In this document: in pieces, positions 54,869-63,498 of the stretch | How the letters are laid out: each line of letters opens with the position of its first letter | How positions within the stretch are numbered: the first letter of the stretch is position 1 | Assembly: GCA_963422565.1 (NCBI GenBank) | Contig: OY730228.1 | Coordinates: 1,550,001-1,614,000 of the forward strand | Reading direction: 5' to 3' | Source of the DNA: G963422565 sp963422565 | GTDB lineage: Bacteria; Pseudomonadota; Alphaproteobacteria; MPNO01 | DNA length: 64,000 nt | Made by a program: the position numbers and the translations under genes | Notes under the pieces: model-generated | What the model was told of the DNA's origin: nothing | What the model saw: the letters and a program-made list of their open reading frames with translations, nothing else | Databases searched by the model: none

Positions 54869-56445
54869 TGTCGCTGCTCGACATCGTCTGGCTCGGCGTG
54901 CTCGAGGCGCTGACGGCCTCCCCGGTGGCGAGCCTCGCCGGCGTCCCCATCTCGCTCACCCTGGTCATGGTGCTCGCGGGGTTTCTCGGCGGCATCGCGG
55001 TCGGGGCGACGCCGGGTCTAGGCGGGCCGTTCGCGATGGCGGTCTCGCTGCCGGTGCTGATCTCGGTGTTCGGCGTCACCCCCGACGCGCTGCTGCCGGT
55101 GCTCGGCTTCCTGGTCGGGGTGATGAAGGGGGCGACCGTCGGCGGCGCGGTGCCGGCCATCCTGTTCAACACGCCGGGGACGCCGGACTCGGTGATGACC
55201 ACCTTCGACGGCTATCCCATGACCCGCAGGGGGCAGAGCGGCAAGGCGCTGAGGACCGCCCATTTCGCCTCGGCCTCCGGCGACAGCTTCTCCGACATCG
55301 TGCTGTTCACCACCGCGCCGTTCCTGGCAGTGCTGGTCGAGGCGCATCTCGGCTTCGCCGAGAAGGCAGCGCTGATCCTGCTCTCGCTCTCCTTCGTCGC
55401 TGCGGTGGTGGGCACCTCGGTCGCGCGCGGGCTGCTGTCGGCGCTGCTCGGCATGTTCTGCGCCTTCATCGCCACCGGCGAGGACGTCTATCCGCGGCTC
55501 AGCCTCGGCCTCCCCGAGCTGCGCGCGGGCTTCCCGCTGGTCTCGGCGATCCTCGGCGTGCTGATCCTCGGCGAGGTCTTCGCCGCGCTCGACGATCTCC
55601 GTCGCGAGCGCCGCGCCGGCCGCGCGGCGGCGCGCGCCGCCCAGCTGGCCCGGCGGGGCGACAACCGGTTGCGCCGGGGGGAAATCCGCCGCCTGCTGCC
55701 CTTCATCGGCGCCTCGGCGGCGATCGGCACCGGCGTGGGCGCGCTGCCGGGGATCGGCTCCACGCTCGCGGCGACGCTCGGCTACGCCGCCGGCCGGCGG
55801 ATGTACAAGGGCCCCGGCGCCTTCGGCGACGGCGTGCCGGAGGGGGTGGCCGCGACCGAGGCGGCGAACAGCTCGGTCTCGGGCGCCAATCTGATCCCGG
55901 TGCTGAGCCTCGGCATCCCCGGCAACGTGGCGGCGGTGTTCCTGATCCTGGCGGCCGAGAGCATCGGCGGATTCAACCCCGGCCCTTCGGTGTTCCGGAT
56001 GAGCGAGACCGGCGCCAACCCGGAGATGGTCATCGCCTTCGGCCTGTTCACCGCGATGGCGATCGCCAACCTCTTCAACTGGACCATCGGCGGGCTGTTC
56101 ATGCGGGCGACCGGGGTGTTGGTGCGCATCCCGCGCCCCCTGCTGCTGCCGATCGTGCTGGTGGTGACGCTGACCGCGGTCTATGTCCAGGAAACCTCGA
56201 TGACGGCGCTCCATGTCGCGGTCGGGTTCGGGCTCGCCGGCTACGCGATGCGCCGGCTCGACATCTCGGTGCTGCCCTTCGTGATCGCCTTCATCCTCGC
56301 CAACAATCTCGAGGACGCGCTGCGCAAGGCGTTCGCGGTCTCGGGCGGCGATCCCTTCTTCCTGGTCGAGAGCCCGCTTGCCGTCGTCTTCCTGCTGCTG
56401 GCGGCGGTGGTCGTCCGGGTCTTCGGCCGTGGCGGCAAGGGGTAG
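54868..56445 (+). CDS. Tripartite tricarboxylate transporter large membrane subunit (TctA type)
   Basis: A 525-residue integral membrane protein with about twelve helices. TctA hallmarks are GATPGLGGPFAMAVSLPVLI, GGAVPAILFNTPGTPDSVMT, FDGYPMTRRGQSGKAL, GALPGIGSTLAATLGYA and NSSVSGANLIPVLSLGIPGN. It is the main channel. An alternative GTG start lies one codon upstream. Confidence 0.93.
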   Translation: MSLLDIVWLGVLEALTASPVASLAGVPISLTLVMVLAGFLGGIAVGATPGLGGPFAMAVSLPVLISVFGVTPDALLPVLGFLVGVMKGATVGGAVPAILFNTPGTPDSVMTTFDGYPMTRRGQSGKALRTAHFASASGDSFSDIVLFTTAPFLAVLVEAHLGFAEKAALILLSLSFVAAVVGTSVARGLLSALLGMFCAFIATGEDVYPRLSLGLPELRAGFPLVSAILGVLILGEVFAALDDLRRERRAGRAAARAAQLARRGDNRLRRGEIRRLLPFIGASAAIGTGVGALPGIGSTLAATLGYAAGRRMYKGPGAFGDGVPEGVAATEAANSSVSGANLIPVLSLGIPGNVAAVFLILAAESIGGFNPGPSVFRMSETGANPEMVIAFGLFTAMAIANLFNWTIGGLFMRATGVLVRIPRPLLLPIVLVVTLTAVYVQETSMTALHVAVGFGLAGYAMRRLDISVLPFVIAFILANNLEDALRKAFAVSGGDPFFLVESPLAVVFLLLAAVVVRVFGRGGKG

Positions 56446-56460
56446 GCCGGCGGCGGCCGC

Positions 56461-58011
56461 TCAGCCCGGCCCGATCGGGGCGCCGGCGGGCGGGCGGGCG
56501 TCATCGGGGCGGGCGCGGATCATGTCCGTCAGCACCCGCCTGACGGCGGCGCAGCCGGGGTCGTCGAAGCGGTTGGTCGTCTCCCAGGGGTCCTCGGCGA
56601 GGTCGTAGAGTTCGCCCGCGCCCGAGCCGAGCTCGAGAGTGAGCTTGTGCCGCGCCGTCCGCACCGTCCGCAGCGACAGGGCGACGCCGACCCGGTTGGG
56701 CAGCAGCTCCCATTCGCCGAGCGCGTGGTCCCGACTCTCCTCGCCGCCGATGACCGGGGCCAGCGAACGGCCGTGCTGTGGCCCGAGCGGCGAGGCGCCG
56801 GCCCAATCGAGGAAGGTCGCCGGCAGATCGAGCGTCGAGACCGGGTCGGCGCGCACGCCCCCCGCCGACAGGCCGGGGCCGCGCAGGATCAGCCCGACCC
56901 GCAGCAGCCCCTCATAGGGCATCGGCCCCTTGAGGATCAGCCCGTGATCGCCCAGCCAGTCGCCATGGTCGGCGGTGAAGACGACGAAAGTCCGCCGATC
57001 GAGATCGAGGCGCTCCAGCGCCGCCAGGATGCGCCCGACATTGTGGTCGATCAGCGCGATCATCCCGTAATAGTTGGCGATGATGGCGCGGAGCTGGCGA
57101 TCGGTCTGCGGCGCGATGCGGCTGTAGGTCTGGCGGGTCCGGACGGCGTCGGCGCTGCCGCGCGGGGTGCGGGTCAGCGCCGCCTCGTGCCACCAGGGCC
57201 GGAGGTCGAGATCGCGCGTCCGGTGCGGCGGCAGGTCGACCGCGTCCGGATGGTGCAGCCGGCCCCAGGGGGCCGGGGCGTCGAACGGGTGGTGCGGGTC
57301 CGCGAACGAGGCCCAGAGGCAGAACGGCCGGCCGGGATCGCGCGCCTCCAGCCAGGCGATGGCGCGATCGGCGGCCCATGTCGTGTTGTGCCGCGCGACC
57401 GGGAGGGCCGAGTTCCAGGTCTGCGCCGCATCCGTCCGGGGCGGCAGCGCCGTTCGGTACTGGGCGAGCCGCGCCGTTCCCAGACCGTCCGCGTGGAACC
57501 AGCGCTCGTAATGCAGCCCGCGCGGCGGCTCCTCCGGCGGAAACCAGAGATGGCCGAGGATCATCATCTCGACATGATCGAACCCCATATAGGGGCCGAA
57601 CCAGTCTTCGCCGTACGCCGCCGAGTCGGGCACGGTCTCGGGCCAGCCGATCGGCTCCGGCGGGTGGGCCGGCGCGAAATGCCCCTTGCCGATCAGCGCC
57701 GTCGCATAGCCGGCGGCGGCGAGCGAGCCGGCGAACCCGGCCTCGCCGATCCCCTTGTCGAGCGCGAGACCGTTGTCGTGGAGCCCGTGGGTCAGCGGCA
57801 GCAGCCCGGTCAGGATCGAGGACCGCGCCGGTTGGCAGACGAGGTTTGGGGTGATGCAGGCGTCGAACCGGGTGCCCGCGGCGGCGAGCGCATCCAGATG
57901 CGGAGTCTGCACCGCCCGGCCGGCGAAGCCGAAGCAGTCGCCGCGATGCTGGTCGGAGGTGATCAGCAGGATGTTCGGGCGGTCCGTCCCGTTGCCGTCT
58001 CCGGCGGTCAT
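56461..58011 (-). CDS. Sulfatase (FGly type) 2
   Basis: A 516-residue sulfatase. Motifs are ILLITSDQHRGDCFGFAGRA, CQPAR (C59-R63, C-x-P-x-R), GKGHFAP and FTADHGDWLGDHGLILKGPM. The ATG at 58011 has GGAGG 7 bases upstream. No signal peptide. It converges on the TTT operon with a 15-base gap. Only moderately related to sulfatase 1, so the pair probably act on different sulfate esters. Confidence 0.9.
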   Translation of the reverse strand: MTAGDGNGTDRPNILLITSDQHRGDCFGFAGRAVQTPHLDALAAAGTRFDACITPNLVCQPARSSILTGLLPLTHGLHDNGLALDKGIGEAGFAGSLAAAGYATALIGKGHFAPAHPPEPIGWPETVPDSAAYGEDWFGPYMGFDHVEMMILGHLWFPPEEPPRGLHYERWFHADGLGTARLAQYRTALPPRTDAAQTWNSALPVARHNTTWAADRAIAWLEARDPGRPFCLWASFADPHHPFDAPAPWGRLHHPDAVDLPPHRTRDLDLRPWWHEAALTRTPRGSADAVRTRQTYSRIAPQTDRQLRAIIANYYGMIALIDHNVGRILAALERLDLDRRTFVVFTADHGDWLGDHGLILKGPMPYEGLLRVGLILRGPGLSAGGVRADPVSTLDLPATFLDWAGASPLGPQHGRSLAPVIGGEESRDHALGEWELLPNRVGVALSLRTVRTARHKLTLELGSGAGELYDLAEDPWETTNRFDDPGCAAVRRVLTDMIRARPDDARPPAGAPIGPG

Positions 58012-58338
58012 GATGCGGCCTCCGTTTCGATTCGACATCCGGCGCCCCGCCGGCCGGGCGTCTGCGGCGGGCGTCCGCGACGACGTTGCGTCCGGCCCGA
58101 CCCTCCGGGTCTACCCGAGCGGCAAGCGAACCCTCGGCCCCGAGACCGGATACGCCAATGCCTCCGACGGCAGGTCGGAAGACAGCCCGAGCGCCGCGCC
58201 GGCGCGAGACCGCGCCGGTGCCGGCCCCGGACAATCTCGCCGCCTTCCACGCCGCCCTCGACAGGCTCGCTTGCCACGTGCGCGCCCGGCTCGATCGGCG
58301 GCGAGCGAGGGCGGGGCGAACAGGCGTCGGGCGCGTTC
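58012..58338. other. Divergent intergenic region between sulfatase 2 and fic
   Basis: About 327 bases with no convincing gene. It must contain the promoters of the minus-strand sulfatase and the plus-strand fic gene. No clear consensus or repeat was seen. The stretch before fic (58330-58400) is a little more A+T-rich than the rest. Confidence 0.5.
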
Positions 58339-59592
58339 ATGCGATACATGCGGTCGACAATTGATGTGCAATCAGTTCTATTCCGATGGATCGTCGATTG
58401 CAACCTGGAAAAGATCATGTTGTTCGCCTATGCCACCCTGGACGACGCCGAGAAGCGGGTCGAGGAGGCGACGGTTCGGATGCGGGCCGGTCTGCGTTCC
58501 TATGTCGTTGCGGAGCCGCGCCGATGGACGGGCCTGCTCGCCCGGATGACGCGGGCCCGCGCCCTTGCCGGGTCCAACGGCGTGGAGGATATCCACGTTT
58601 CCGGTGACGACGCCATCGCCGCGGTCGACGGCGAAGACCCGGCGAATGCGGATCGCGAAACATGGCGGGCCGTCCTCGGCTACCGCGCGGCGATGGATTA
58701 CATCCTCCAGCGTCGCCAGGATCCGTCCTTCCGGATCACCGAGGATGTCCTCCTCGCCGTCCACTTCATGATCTGCCAGTCGGACCTTGCCGCGCATCCG
58801 GGCCGATACCGACCCGGCTGGGTCGGCGTCCGGGACGGCAGAACCGGCGAATTGATCCACGAGGGGGTGGATCGCGACCAATTGGAGCCGCGCGTCCATG
58901 AGCTTCTCGCATATGCGAACGAAGGAGGGGGCGGGGCGGTCTTGTTGCGCGCGGCCATGACGCATTTGAACCTGGTGATGCTGCACCCGTTCACCGACGG
59001 CAACGGACGAACGGCCAGATGCATGCAGACCGCGGTGTTGGCTGATGACGGCATCGTCGCGCCGATCTTCTCGTCGATCGAAGAATATCTCGGTCGTAAC
59101 CGACGGGAATATTACGAAGTGCTGGCGGAGGTCGGCGGCGGCGCACGGAATCCCTCGCGCGATGCGAAGCGCTGGGTCCGCTTCTGCCTGGGCGGCCATT
59201 ACCGGCAGGCCCGCACGCTGCTGCGCCGAATGCGGGAGACGGAGAGAATCCATGCGGAGCTTTCGAACCGCGCCCGGGCCGACGGATTCCCCGACCGCAC
59301 GGCCCTGGCACTTCTCCAGGCGGCCCTCGGGACCAGGGTGCGGAACGCGTCCTACAGGCTGAGCGCAGACATATCCAAGAACCTCGCCAGCCGGGACCTG
59401 AAGGCGCTCGTGGATGCCGGCCTTCTGGTCCCGGAGGGCGAGAAGCGGGGCCGTTCCTACATGGCCGGCCCGGCCGTCGCCGAGATCCGCCGAAGGCTCC
59501 GCCTCCCGAGGGCGGACGACGATCCTTTCGCCGAGGACGGGCCGGTTCAGATCGGTATCGGCCGGTCTCGTTCGTCACCGCCCATTCCATGA
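58339..59592 (+). CDS. Fic-domain protein (AMPylase), class II-like
   Basis: A 417-residue Fic protein. The catalytic motif is HPFTDGNGR (H216 to R224). An N-terminal inhibitory motif is present as SNGVED (S79 to E83, of the form SxxxE) before IHVSG, which places it in class II, where the N-terminal helix blocks ATP binding. The C-terminal part (YRLSADISKNLASRDLKALV, then DAGLLVPEGEKRGRSY) is a winged-helix domain. It would transfer AMP (or another nucleotide) onto a target protein. The start is uncertain: ATGs at 58339, 58348 and 58417 are all in frame. Confidence 0.9.
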   Translation: MRYMRSTIDVQSVLFRWIVDCNLEKIMLFAYATLDDAEKRVEEATVRMRAGLRSYVVAEPRRWTGLLARMTRARALAGSNGVEDIHVSGDDAIAAVDGEDPANADRETWRAVLGYRAAMDYILQRRQDPSFRITEDVLLAVHFMICQSDLAAHPGRYRPGWVGVRDGRTGELIHEGVDRDQLEPRVHELLAYANEGGGGAVLLRAAMTHLNLVMLHPFTDGNGRTARCMQTAVLADDGIVAPIFSSIEEYLGRNRREYYEVLAEVGGGARNPSRDAKRWVRFCLGGHYRQARTLLRRMRETERIHAELSNRARADGFPDRTALALLQAALGTRVRNASYRLSADISKNLASRDLKALVDAGLLVPEGEKRGRSYMAGPAVAEIRRRLRLPRADDDPFAEDGPVQIGIGRSRSSPPIP

Positions 59593-59658
59593 GAAAGACC
59601 TCCTTCCGGCCGGGCCGCGTTTTCCGGAACGAGAACCGCCGACCGCGGGTCGGGGCGG

Positions 59659-59692
59659 TTGACACGCGGCGCGAGCGAACCCACGCTATGCT
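59659..59692 (+). promoter_or_regulatory. Possible promoter of the first NMT1-type binding protein
   Basis: A perfect TTGACA (59659-59664) with CTATGC (59686-59691) 21 bases further. The second paralogue has the same pair (60799-60804 and 60824-60829, spacer 19). Spacing is long for sigma70, so this is tentative; sharing between duplicates supports it. Confidence 0.35.
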
Positions 59693-59757
59693 GACCTTGC
59701 CCGCGCCGGCCGAGCATTCCGGGCGGCGGGCACCGACAAGAACCCAGGGGGGATGAC

Positions 59758-60738
59758 ATGAGGAAGCCGGTTCTACTCGCGAGCCTCGGTCTTCTGGCTC
59801 TCGGCATGGCGCCCGTCTCGGCGGCAGCGTTGAAGAAGATCGAGTTGACCGTGCCCCGCAACAGCGTCTTCGTGCTCAGCGCCTATGGCGGGCGCGACGC
59901 CGGTATCTTCGAGAAGCACGGCATCGATCTCGAGCTCGACGCCCGGCCTTTCAAGGGCTTCATGGCAAGCCTTCCCGCCAAGGAGGTCATGGTCACCAAC
60001 TATGCCGGTACCGCCGCCATCGCCCGGATCAATGCCGGCCTCGACTGGGTCATCATCGGCGGCGGGCTGACCGTGATGCAGGAGGTCTTCGTCAAGAAGG
60101 ACGCACCCTTCAAGTCGATCGAGGATTTACGCGGCAGGAAGTTCGCCGCCTGGTCGACCGGAGCCGGCGCGTTCAAGGCGACCCGGGCGGCGCTGATCGA
60201 CGGCTTCGCGCTCGATGTGCTCAAGGACACCGAGTTCGTGCAGGCGGCGGCGCCGGCGCTGTTCAAGCTGCTCGAGCGCGGCGATGTCGACTCGATGTTC
60301 AACATCAGCTCGCTGACCATCGCGGCCGCGGCACAGCCCGACAAGTACCGGTCGGTCTTCGCCCCCAACGACTACTGGAAGAAGAAGACCGGCTATCCGA
60401 TCGTCTGGTCCTCTCCGATCGTCGCCTGGCGGAGCTGGGTGGAGGAGGATCGCGACCGCGCCAGGGCGCTGGTCAGGGCGCAGCACGAGGCTTGGCAGTG
60501 GCTGCGCGTCCCGGCCAATGTCGAGGCCGCCATCGAGAAATACGGCAAGCTCGCCGCGGTGCGGGACGAAGCCCAGGCGCAGGTCTACAAGGACTGGCTC
60601 GCCAACCACCGCGTGTTCCTGCCGCGCTGGGACAAGGAGGTGGTCGACGCGCAGTGGGCGTTCCTCGAGATGGCCGCCGCGAAGGGCGTCATCAAGCAGG
60701 TGCCCGACAAGGCTAAGCACGCGCTGATCCTCGAATAG
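59758..60738 (+). CDS. ABC transporter substrate-binding protein, NMT1/SsuA-like, copy 1
   Basis: A 326-residue periplasmic type 2 binding protein with signal peptide (MRKPVLLASLGLLALGMAPV, cleavage near SAA). Family features are the FEKHGIDLEL segment near residue 50 and GRKFAAWSTGAGAFKA in the middle, as in aliphatic sulfonate, nitrate or thiamine-precursor binding proteins. GGGGGG lies before the ATG. Copy 2 follows after 165 bases and is almost identical from the middle onward. Ligand unknown; the sulfatases nearby make a sulfonate or sulfate ester possible but unproven. Confidence 0.88.
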   Translation: MRKPVLLASLGLLALGMAPVSAAALKKIELTVPRNSVFVLSAYGGRDAGIFEKHGIDLELDARPFKGFMASLPAKEVMVTNYAGTAAIARINAGLDWVIIGGGLTVMQEVFVKKDAPFKSIEDLRGRKFAAWSTGAGAFKATRAALIDGFALDVLKDTEFVQAAAPALFKLLERGDVDSMFNISSLTIAAAAQPDKYRSVFAPNDYWKKKTGYPIVWSSPIVAWRSWVEEDRDRARALVRAQHEAWQWLRVPANVEAAIEKYGKLAAVRDEAQAQVYKDWLANHRVFLPRWDKEVVDAQWAFLEMAAAKGVIKQVPDKAKHALILE

Positions 60739-60798
60739 CCGCGCGGGCGGGGCGGCGCGGGCTCCCTGTCACGCCGCCCGAAGCGTCGGCGAAACAGG

Positions 60799-60830
60799 TT
60801 GACAGGCCGGCGGGACGAACCGACTATGCC
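60799..60830 (+). promoter_or_regulatory. Possible promoter of the second NMT1-type binding protein
   Basis: TTGACA at 60799-60804 and CTATGC at 60824-60829, the same arrangement as upstream of copy 1. It suggests the duplication carried the promoter with it. Spacer 19 bases, so tentative. Confidence 0.35.
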
Positions 60831-60903
60831 GCGCTCGCGGGGCCGCGAAGCGGTTTGTGCGCCCGTCATGCGCGGCCGGCGGCGGGACCATGTGGAGAGC
60901 GAT

Positions 60904-61890
60904 ATGAAAAAGCCGTTTCTGCTGGCCGTTCTCGGCCTGTTCGCCTTCTGCTTCGCGACCTCGCCGGGGACGGCGCTGGCGCTGAAGAAGGTCAAGATCA
61001 TCGTACCCCGCAACAGCATCTTCGTGCTCAGCGCCTATGGCGGGCGCGACGCCGGCATCTTCGAGAAGCACGGCATCGATCTGGAGATCGACCCCCGGCC
61101 CTTCCGGGGCTTCATGGCGGGCATCCCCGCCAAGGAGGCCATGGTCGGCAACTATGCCGGTACCGCCGCCATCGCCCGCATCAACCAGGGTCTCGATCTC
61201 GTCGTTATCGGCGGCGGGCTGACCGTGATGCAGGAGGTCTTCGTCAGAAAGGACGCGCCCTTCAAGTCGATCGAGGATTTGCGCGGCAGGAAGTTCGCCG
61301 CCTGGTCGACCGGAGCCGGCGCGTTCAAGGCGACCCGGGCGGCGCTGATCGACGGCTTCGCGCTCGACGTGCTCAAGGACACCGAGTTCGTGCAGGCGGC
61401 GGCGCCGGCGCTGTTCAAGCTGCTCGAGCGCGGCGATGTCGACTCGATGTTCAACATCAGCTCGCTGACCATCGCGGCCGCGGCGCAGCCCGACAAGTAC
61501 CGGTCGGTCTTCGCCCCCAACGACTACTGGAAGAAGAAGACCGGCTATCCGATCGTCTGGTCCGCGCCGATCGTCGCCTGGCGGAGCTGGGTGGAGGAGG
61601 ATCGCGACCGCGCCAGGGCGCTGGTCGGGGCGCAGCACGAGGCCTATGCCTGGCTTGCCGATCCCGCGAATGCCGACGCGGCCATCGCCAGCCACGGCAA
61701 GCTCGCCGCGGTGAAGAACGCGGCCGAGGCCGGAGTCTACAAGGACTGGCTGGCCGCCGGCCGAATCTTCCTGCCGCGCTGGGACAAGGATGTGGTCGAC
61801 GCGCAGTGGGCGTTCCTCGAGATGGCCGCCGCGAAGGGCGTCATCAAGCAGGTGCCAGACAAGGCCAAGCACGCGCTGATCCTCGAATAG
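60904..61890 (+). CDS. ABC transporter substrate-binding protein, NMT1/SsuA-like, copy 2
   Basis: A 328-residue paralogue of the preceding gene with its own signal peptide (MKKPFLLAVLGLFAFCFATS, cleavage near ALA). Differences concentrate in the signal peptide, residues 30-95 and about 245-290. The stretch between (61260-61630 against 60111-60482) differs at only about six bases. Both copies end in the same VPDKAKHALILE. Two binding proteins for one permease pair may widen ligand range. The permease gene follows after 28 bases. Confidence 0.88.
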   Translation: MKKPFLLAVLGLFAFCFATSPGTALALKKVKIIVPRNSIFVLSAYGGRDAGIFEKHGIDLEIDPRPFRGFMAGIPAKEAMVGNYAGTAAIARINQGLDLVVIGGGLTVMQEVFVRKDAPFKSIEDLRGRKFAAWSTGAGAFKATRAALIDGFALDVLKDTEFVQAAAPALFKLLERGDVDSMFNISSLTIAAAAQPDKYRSVFAPNDYWKKKTGYPIVWSAPIVAWRSWVEEDRDRARALVGAQHEAYAWLADPANADAAIASHGKLAAVKNAAEAGVYKDWLAAGRIFLPRWDKDVVDAQWAFLEMAAAKGVIKQVPDKAKHALILE

Positions 61891-61918
61891 CCCGGGGCAG
61901 CGATCGGGGTCGTATAGG

Positions 61919-62689
61919 TTGAAGTCCAAACTCCTCAACCCGGCGGCCGTCCCGGGTCTGATCACGATCGCGGCGAGCGTCCTCCTGTGGGAGGCCGTCT
62001 CGCGGCTGTTCCTGGCCGCCTTCCTGCCGGGACCGCTGGTCCTCCTGGAGCGCTCGATCGAGGTCTACGGGCAGGCGTCCTCATATCTCGTCGTCTGGCA
62101 GACGCTTCTCCGCATCCTCGAAGGGCTGGTGGCCTCGATGCTCATCGGCACGACGATCGGGCTGTTGATGGGGCTCCGGCGCGATGTCGAGGCCTTCTGC
62201 GACAGCTGGATCATGGTGCTGCTGACCTTCCCGGCGATCTGCTGGGCGTTTCTCGCCGTCCTCTGGTTCGGCCTCTCCGAGGTCGCGCCGATCCTGACCG
62301 TCGTCCTGATCGTCTTCCCCTTCGTCGCGCTCAACGTGTGGGAGGGGACCAAGGCGGTCGAGAAGGCGCTGATCGACATGGCCCGGGTCTACCGGGCCGA
62401 CCGGCGGCTGATGATCCGCAAGGTGCTGATCCCCCAGCTCATGCCCTATCTCTTCTCGGCGCTCCGCATCGCGCTGTCGCTGTCCTGGAAGATCGTCCTT
62501 GTCGGCGAGGCGTTCGGGGTCTCCAGCGGCGTCGGCCAGCAGCTCATATACTGGTTCGAGGACACGCGGGTGGACATGATGCTGGCCTGGGGCATCAGCT
62601 TCATGATCCTGATGGTGGTGATCGACCTCCTGGTGTTCCGCCTCTGGGAACGGCGCACCTTCGCTTGGCGCCACCAGGTCGCGACGTAA
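61919..62689 (+). CDS. ABC transporter permease, SsuC/TauC-like, 1
   Basis: A 256-residue permease with about six helices reading from a TTG at 61919 (MKSKLLNPAAVPGLITIAAS). The BPD_transp_1 coupling region is MARVYRADRRLMIRKVLIPQ, followed by LPQ-type LMPYLFSALRIALSLSWKIV. The TTG start is weak, with no strong ribosome-binding site, so coupling to copy 2 may matter. It forms a channel, probably with the second permease at the window end. Confidence 0.9.
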   Translation: MKSKLLNPAAVPGLITIAASVLLWEAVSRLFLAAFLPGPLVLLERSIEVYGQASSYLVVWQTLLRILEGLVASMLIGTTIGLLMGLRRDVEAFCDSWIMVLLTFPAICWAFLAVLWFGLSEVAPILTVVLIVFPFVALNVWEGTKAVEKALIDMARVYRADRRLMIRKVLIPQLMPYLFSALRIALSLSWKIVLVGEAFGVSSGVGQQLIYWFEDTRVDMMLAWGISFMILMVVIDLLVFRLWERRTFAWRHQVAT

Positions 62690-62712
62690 CCGGGAGAAGC
62701 GAGGATGGTGGC

Positions 62713-63498
62713 GTGACATCGACGGTCGTTGCGATAAACAACCTGACCAAGAAATTCAAGGCGCCCATCGACGGCGAGGAGTTCGTCGTCCTCGACGCGA
62801 TCAGCCTGTCGGTCGAGAAGGGAAGTTTCGCCGCCATCGTCGGCCCCTCCGGCTGCGGCAAGTCCACCCTGCTGAACATCATCGCCGGGATCGAGACCCA
62901 CAACGCCGACGAGGGCGGCTCGATAGATGTCTTCGCCGAGAGCGGTGCCGTCGACGGCCAGCCCCGGATCGGCTATGTCTTCCAGAGTGCCCGGCTGCTC
63001 AACTGGCTGACCGTCGAGGGCAATCTCAACTTCGCCCTCGAAGCGCAGGGTTTCCCGCGCGAGCGCTGGTCCGAGCAGGTCTCGAAATATCTCGACATGG
63101 TGGGTCTCGGCGGGCAGCAGAAGAACTACCCGCTCAACCTTTCCGGCGGCATGCAGCAGCGGGTCGCCATCGCCCGCGCGCTCGCCATCGAACCCGACAT
63201 CCTGCTGATGGACGAGCCGTTCAGCCATCTCGACGAGATCACCGCGCGCAAGATGCGCTTCGACCTGATGGATATCCTCCAGCGGGCCAGGCCGACGATC
63301 CTTTTCGTGACCCACGATCTCGGGGAGGCGGTGTTCCTCTCGGACCAGATATACATGATGAGCACCAAGCCGGCGCAGATTTTCAAGCGCATCTCGATCG
63401 ACATCGCCCGGCCGCGCAAGCCCGAGGATCCGAGGCTGTTCGACATGGAGAAGGACCTCGTCCGCGATTTCTTCAGCTATCTCGAGAGGGAGGGCTGA
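62713..63498 (+). CDS. ABC transporter ATPase, SsuB/TauB-like
   Basis: A 261-residue ATPase. Walker A GPSGCGKST, the Q-loop YVFQSARLLNWLTVEGNL, signature LSGGMQQRVAIARAL, Walker B ILLMDEPFSHLDE and the H-loop FVTHDLGEAVFL are intact and typical of nitrate/sulfonate/taurine importers. The GTG at 62713 is the only start in frame near the homology, with GGAG-like sequence before it. Overlaps the next permease (TGATG). Confidence 0.93.
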   Translation: MTSTVVAINNLTKKFKAPIDGEEFVVLDAISLSVEKGSFAAIVGPSGCGKSTLLNIIAGIETHNADEGGSIDVFAESGAVDGQPRIGYVFQSARLLNWLTVEGNLNFALEAQGFPRERWSEQVSKYLDMVGLGGQQKNYPLNLSGGMQQRVAIARALAIEPDILLMDEPFSHLDEITARKMRFDLMDILQRARPTILFVTHDLGEAVFLSDQIYMMSTKPAQIFKRISIDIARPRKPEDPRLFDMEKDLVRDFFSYLEREG

